Source of the DNA: Parascedosporium putredinis
Taxonomy: Eukaryota > Ascomycota > Sordariomycetes > Microascales > Microascaceae
Assembly: GCA_949357655.1 (NCBI GenBank)
Contig: CASHTG010000002.1
Coordinates: forward strand, 558,001 to 622,000
Length of the DNA stretch: 64,000 bases
Reading direction: 5' to 3'
Under the pieces are notes generated by a model. That model did not search any database, was not told the origin of the DNA, and saw nothing but the letters and a program-made list of their open reading frames with translations. The position numbers were made by a program, and so were the translations under genes. The stretch's first letter is position 1. The number at the start of each line of letters is the position of its first letter. Positions 60,912 to 64,000 of this stretch are shown one piece after another.

Positions 60912-63006
60912 ATGTGTGGGTGAGCAGCACGACAGGAGCAAGAGAAGAGAGCGAGAATCAATGGTCAATGGATTGACTTGCAGGAAGCCGAACAGCCTGC
61001 CCTGTATCTAGCGCAAGATCGGGACTTGAACGGGACGACGACGATGACGGTACGTAGAACCCTATCTTCCATTAACAGTACCTGTAACTCTAAGACTTGT
61101 CTACAAGTGGCTACATTTTAACCTCACTTTTACCACCATTCTGAGGGTACTTATAGGTACCTAAGGCGCATGTCATGTAACACAGCTTAATAATGTTAAG
61201 AGTCGCGTACACCTCCTGTGGGGCGGTCGTACTCGGTACCTTGTTGGCTGGGGCGACAGGTCCACTTGCCGGGGGTCGTCGCTTCTTGAACGGAGCTTGC
61301 GACTTTCCCCAGAGATCCGACCAACCAGGGCCTCAAGCCTCGAGGCTGGCGAGATGGTGGACCGAAAAGAAGAGAAGAGGAAAAAAAAAAAAAACGGCTT
61401 AGGTAATCGATGCCTCCATCCCCGTCTCACCCGCCCACTCCCCTTCACTTTTTTTTCGCCCATTCTCGGACTTTTCATGGCTTGCGTTCCTCTGCCGCTC
61501 CAATTGACCCAGAACCACCGGACCACCCGGCGACGACCGCCATCAACCCCGTCTCTGAGCTCGGGCCCCTTCTACATCCCATTCGCCCAGCCAACTGTGA
61601 AGTCCCCATTCCACCTCCCCTTTGCACATTGGCGCCCTTTTTTCCAGGCAGAAAGTTTCTGAGCACAAGGACTCGCAAGGACTCACCCCCATCGGACTAT
61701 TCCCGGTTAATTTCTTCCATGCTCTTACAGTGCCTTAAACAGTGAATCAACATTTTTAAACTGTACAGCTTAGTTTCTTGGTAGGTTAGTAAGCAGAGAG
61801 AAGCTGAGACAACCCTTCTGAATCAATCACTTGAGGAGGTTGATGAATCGCCCTCCAGTTTCTTCACTGAGACTGAGGCCGGCTGCCCGTCCAACGATCA
61901 GTCACGTGAGGGTTCAATCTTGAGTACTACCTACCTCATATGTAGAGAGGACTGAGTATTACTTGGCTGATTACCGAGGTAGAGATTGCACTTTACAGTG
62001 CAGTGCAGCTGCCTCATCACCGCGAGTGATGGTTTTACGAAATGTCATTTGTCCAGGCAAACTTGGTGCCAGGAAAAAGCACCGGGTAGAAAGCTGAGAC
62101 ATTTCTTTTCCCCCAGCCAGCCAAGCCAAGCTCGGCCAAGCCAGTCAGCCAGTCTACGACCTGGACTACTGCGTTCCAGTCCCATTTCCCTCCGTTACCA
62201 TGCCAAAAGAATTGAATACGGCACCGATCTTCCGGGGATCCTCATGAGCAGTACCTGGGCAATGTCGCACCAGGATGGGCCAAAGAAAGGTGCCACCTGA
62301 CCCCCAAAAGAAAACTGACACTGGACGGAGCAAGTGGTATGGGGTACGGGCCCCTCTGCGGGAGAGATCAGCCATCAGCTCTGTTCCCTGGTACTTTGAA
62401 ACTAGCTTCAGCTTGCTCGCACATGTAACTTGATCGTGTCCAATTGGGGGATCTGGATGAGAGGATCAAATTATTCTAGTGGGAGTCGTGTACCCGTTCA
62501 ATTTATGGTACGACTCGCTTTGCGGGTGACCCAAAAACTTGATTGGCACTAGTCGCAGCTTCGCAAGTTTGACTTTTCTGACGAGCCTTTTCGCCTAGAA
62601 CCTCTTTTTTCCCTTTTTCTTCGGCCGCCCCAATCCCCTTCTTTTACCCGTTTAGGAAACAAGTAATACTGATTTGAGAGTTTCCCAGTTCCAAATAGTT
62701 TGCTCCCCTCCGTGTCATCACTTCCATCACGTGCCACGACCGGTCCGCTTTGTAATTTTCGGTATTGGCTGAATTTCAAACGGCACGCCTATTGTAATGG
62801 GCAACTTAAACCATGCATACCTTCTGCAGTGAAAAGTAAGAAGAGAAGTGCCACCGAGATGAGACGAGATCCATCATCAGTCTAGACCCATCCGAGTACT
62901 TGCTTTTGATATGAAGAATTGCAATTTCATCTATATGATGTATTCTAACAAACTCCGTGGCCCTGTTTGTGATCGGCCCTCGTCTATTGCGTACAAAGAA
63001 GAAAAG

Positions 63007-63031
63007 TAAGAAGAAGAAGAAGAAGAAGAAA
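63007..63031. repeat. AAG trinucleotide microsatellite
   Basis: About eight AAG units in the 3' flank of the vWA-domain gene. Confidence 0.85.
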
Positions 63032-63175
63032 AGAGGGTATCCTCGGGAATCAATGTACACGAAGCGAAAGGAGGAAATTCCCAAGACGAAGATAAAGAGA
63101 TAAGAACATGGAAAAAGAAAGGAAAGTAGAAAAGTCGTGCTCGCCGAGTTATCCGAGACCCGAGGCCCGGTTCAT

Positions 63176-64000
63176 TCAACGCCTATCTAAGCGCCGAACA
63201 ACGGCACCCAGCACGACCTTGAGTATACTCTCTCCCGTTAGGGCCTGTGGCGACCGGCCATCGTAGCCGTCCCAAGTGACGGTATCGACAATGTCGCGAA
63301 CCCCACCGTCCACCATCTGGCTGAGGCCGTCGTCCAGCTCCTTGAGGGCGTCCCGCGCGCCGGGCTCGTTGCCGACCTGGAAGAATTGCACGCCAATCTG
63401 GTACGACGGCGCGTCGATCCTGTCGAGCTTCCTCGCGGCGTTGAGAAGCACGCCCTCGACGTCATCCGAGGGCACGCCGTCCGTGATGACGATGACGTTG
63501 ACGGGCTTGCACGACTCCAAGTCGTCCTTGTTGGCCTCGAGCAGCTGGAGGTAGGGCTTGAGGATCGACTGCAGCCGAGTGCCCGTGGGCGTGCCGCCAA
63601 AGGGTTGGATGGATTCAAAGAGGGCCTCGACGGCCGACGTGTTTTTGAAGCCGCGGTACCCGCCGGGGCCTTTGCCGGCCGCGGTGTCGGCGCCGGCGCG
63701 GGATTTGTGGTTCAAAAGTAAATGTCGATGCCGTCGCTGTCGTGGTCCGCGCAGATGGGGGTGATGGAGCGGAGGGCCTCGCGGACCTCGCGCCACGAGC
63801 GGCCGCGCATGGAGCCGGAATCGTCAATGACGAAAACGGTATCGAAGCTGCCCAGAAACGCGTACGGGTCCTCGGGCGTGGTGATGGTGCTACTCGCGAC
63901 CGAGCGCGCCGGGAAGTGGCGCGCAGGGCGCTGGAGCCGGCTTGGAGACCGCGCCCGGCGCCGATTACGTCGTTGTAGGCGGGAGGGGCCTCGTTGATGG
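63176..64000 (-). CDS. von Willebrand factor A-domain protein, 5' end outside window
   Basis: A fungal vWA-domain protein. Reading from the right edge: Pro-rich INEAPPAYNDVIG, then the vWA domain with strand SFDTVFVIDDSGSMRGRSWR, whose DDSGSM is an intact MIDAS metal site, followed by DSDGIDIYFLNHKS, the helix/strand VNVIVITDGVPSDDVEGVLL, and GVQFFQVGNEPGARDALKEL. It ends VVLGAVVRRLDRR. Two frame breaks are visible: the AAAA run at 63714-63717 (one A, coding T, missing) and near 63905-63925. The start lies beyond base 64000, so any N-terminal partner domain (for example U-box, common in related plant proteins) cannot be judged. Proteins with this layout are common in filamentous fungi; the function is not established. 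Confidence 0.85.

Larger units (their letters stand above)
60308..63175. other. Intergenic region of 2.9 kb
   Basis: CT-rich leader upstream of the unknown conserved gene, then unannotatable DNA with a TG microsatellite, AAG microsatellite and a CCAGCCAAG-type imperfect repeat around 62113-62155. No supported gene or RNA. Confidence 0.45.

Noticed and set aside
61005..61040. Second B-box-like sequence (GTTCAAGTCCC on the minus strand)
   Set aside because: T-stem does not pair and there is no matching A box upstream.
1..64000. Biosynthetic, defence or toxin-like cluster, CRISPR array or rDNA
   Set aside because: Genes are unrelated housekeeping functions; no repeat-spacer pattern, no PKS/NRPS/terpene synthase, no NLR-like frame and no 5S sequence were seen.

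Overview
The window looks like nuclear DNA of a filamentous ascomycete, probably a Sordariomycete. Genes are spliced with short introns (GTANGT or similar donors, CTAAC-like branch sites, TAG/CAG acceptors). Intergenic DNA is rich in CT/GA tracts, and the proteins match Pezizomycotina families. I see no bacterial-type operon, CRISPR array, rRNA or convincing tRNA.

Layout, left to right: RNA polymerase III subunit Rpc82 (-, cut by the left edge) is divergent from cytochrome bc1 core protein 2 Qcr2 (+). The ataxin-2/Pbp1 homologue (+) follows and converges on a secreted AA11 lytic polysaccharide monooxygenase (-). A gene-poor block of about 9.2 kb (14310-23482) holds only weak mobile-element-like remnants. 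After it come exocyst Sec6 (+), the endocytic scaffold Ede1/Eps15-like protein (-), alpha-tubulin (-), His6 (-) divergent from a probable Pga1-like GPI-mannosyltransferase co-activator (+), a WW-domain Q/G/Y-rich protein (-), actin-related protein Arp10 (-), a UCH-family deubiquitinase (-) divergent from a GEN1/Yen1 Holliday-junction resolvase (+), a BTB/POZ protein (-), a conserved fungal protein of unknown function (-) and a von Willebrand A-domain protein (-, cut by the right edge).

Most of these are independent housekeeping genes, not a pathway cluster. Loose functional themes are membrane traffic and cytoskeleton (Sec6, Ede1, tubulin, Arp10) and ubiquitin (the Ede1 UBA domain, UCH).

The strongest whole-window signal is technical. 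Almost every conserved gene is broken by one or more single-base losses in short homopolymers, mostly C:G. Adding one base at each break gives exact open frames of normal family length, for example a 449-residue alpha-tubulin, a 446-residue Qcr2, a 257-residue His6 and a 249-residue UCH. I therefore treat these as probable assembly errors, annotate each gene as one locus and list the breaks. I found no convincing undescribed system. The best biological leads are a Pbp1 homologue without a visible SM (Lsm-like) domain, a BTB domain split by a long insertion, a SUMO-interacting-like tail on GEN1, and an unknown conserved protein.
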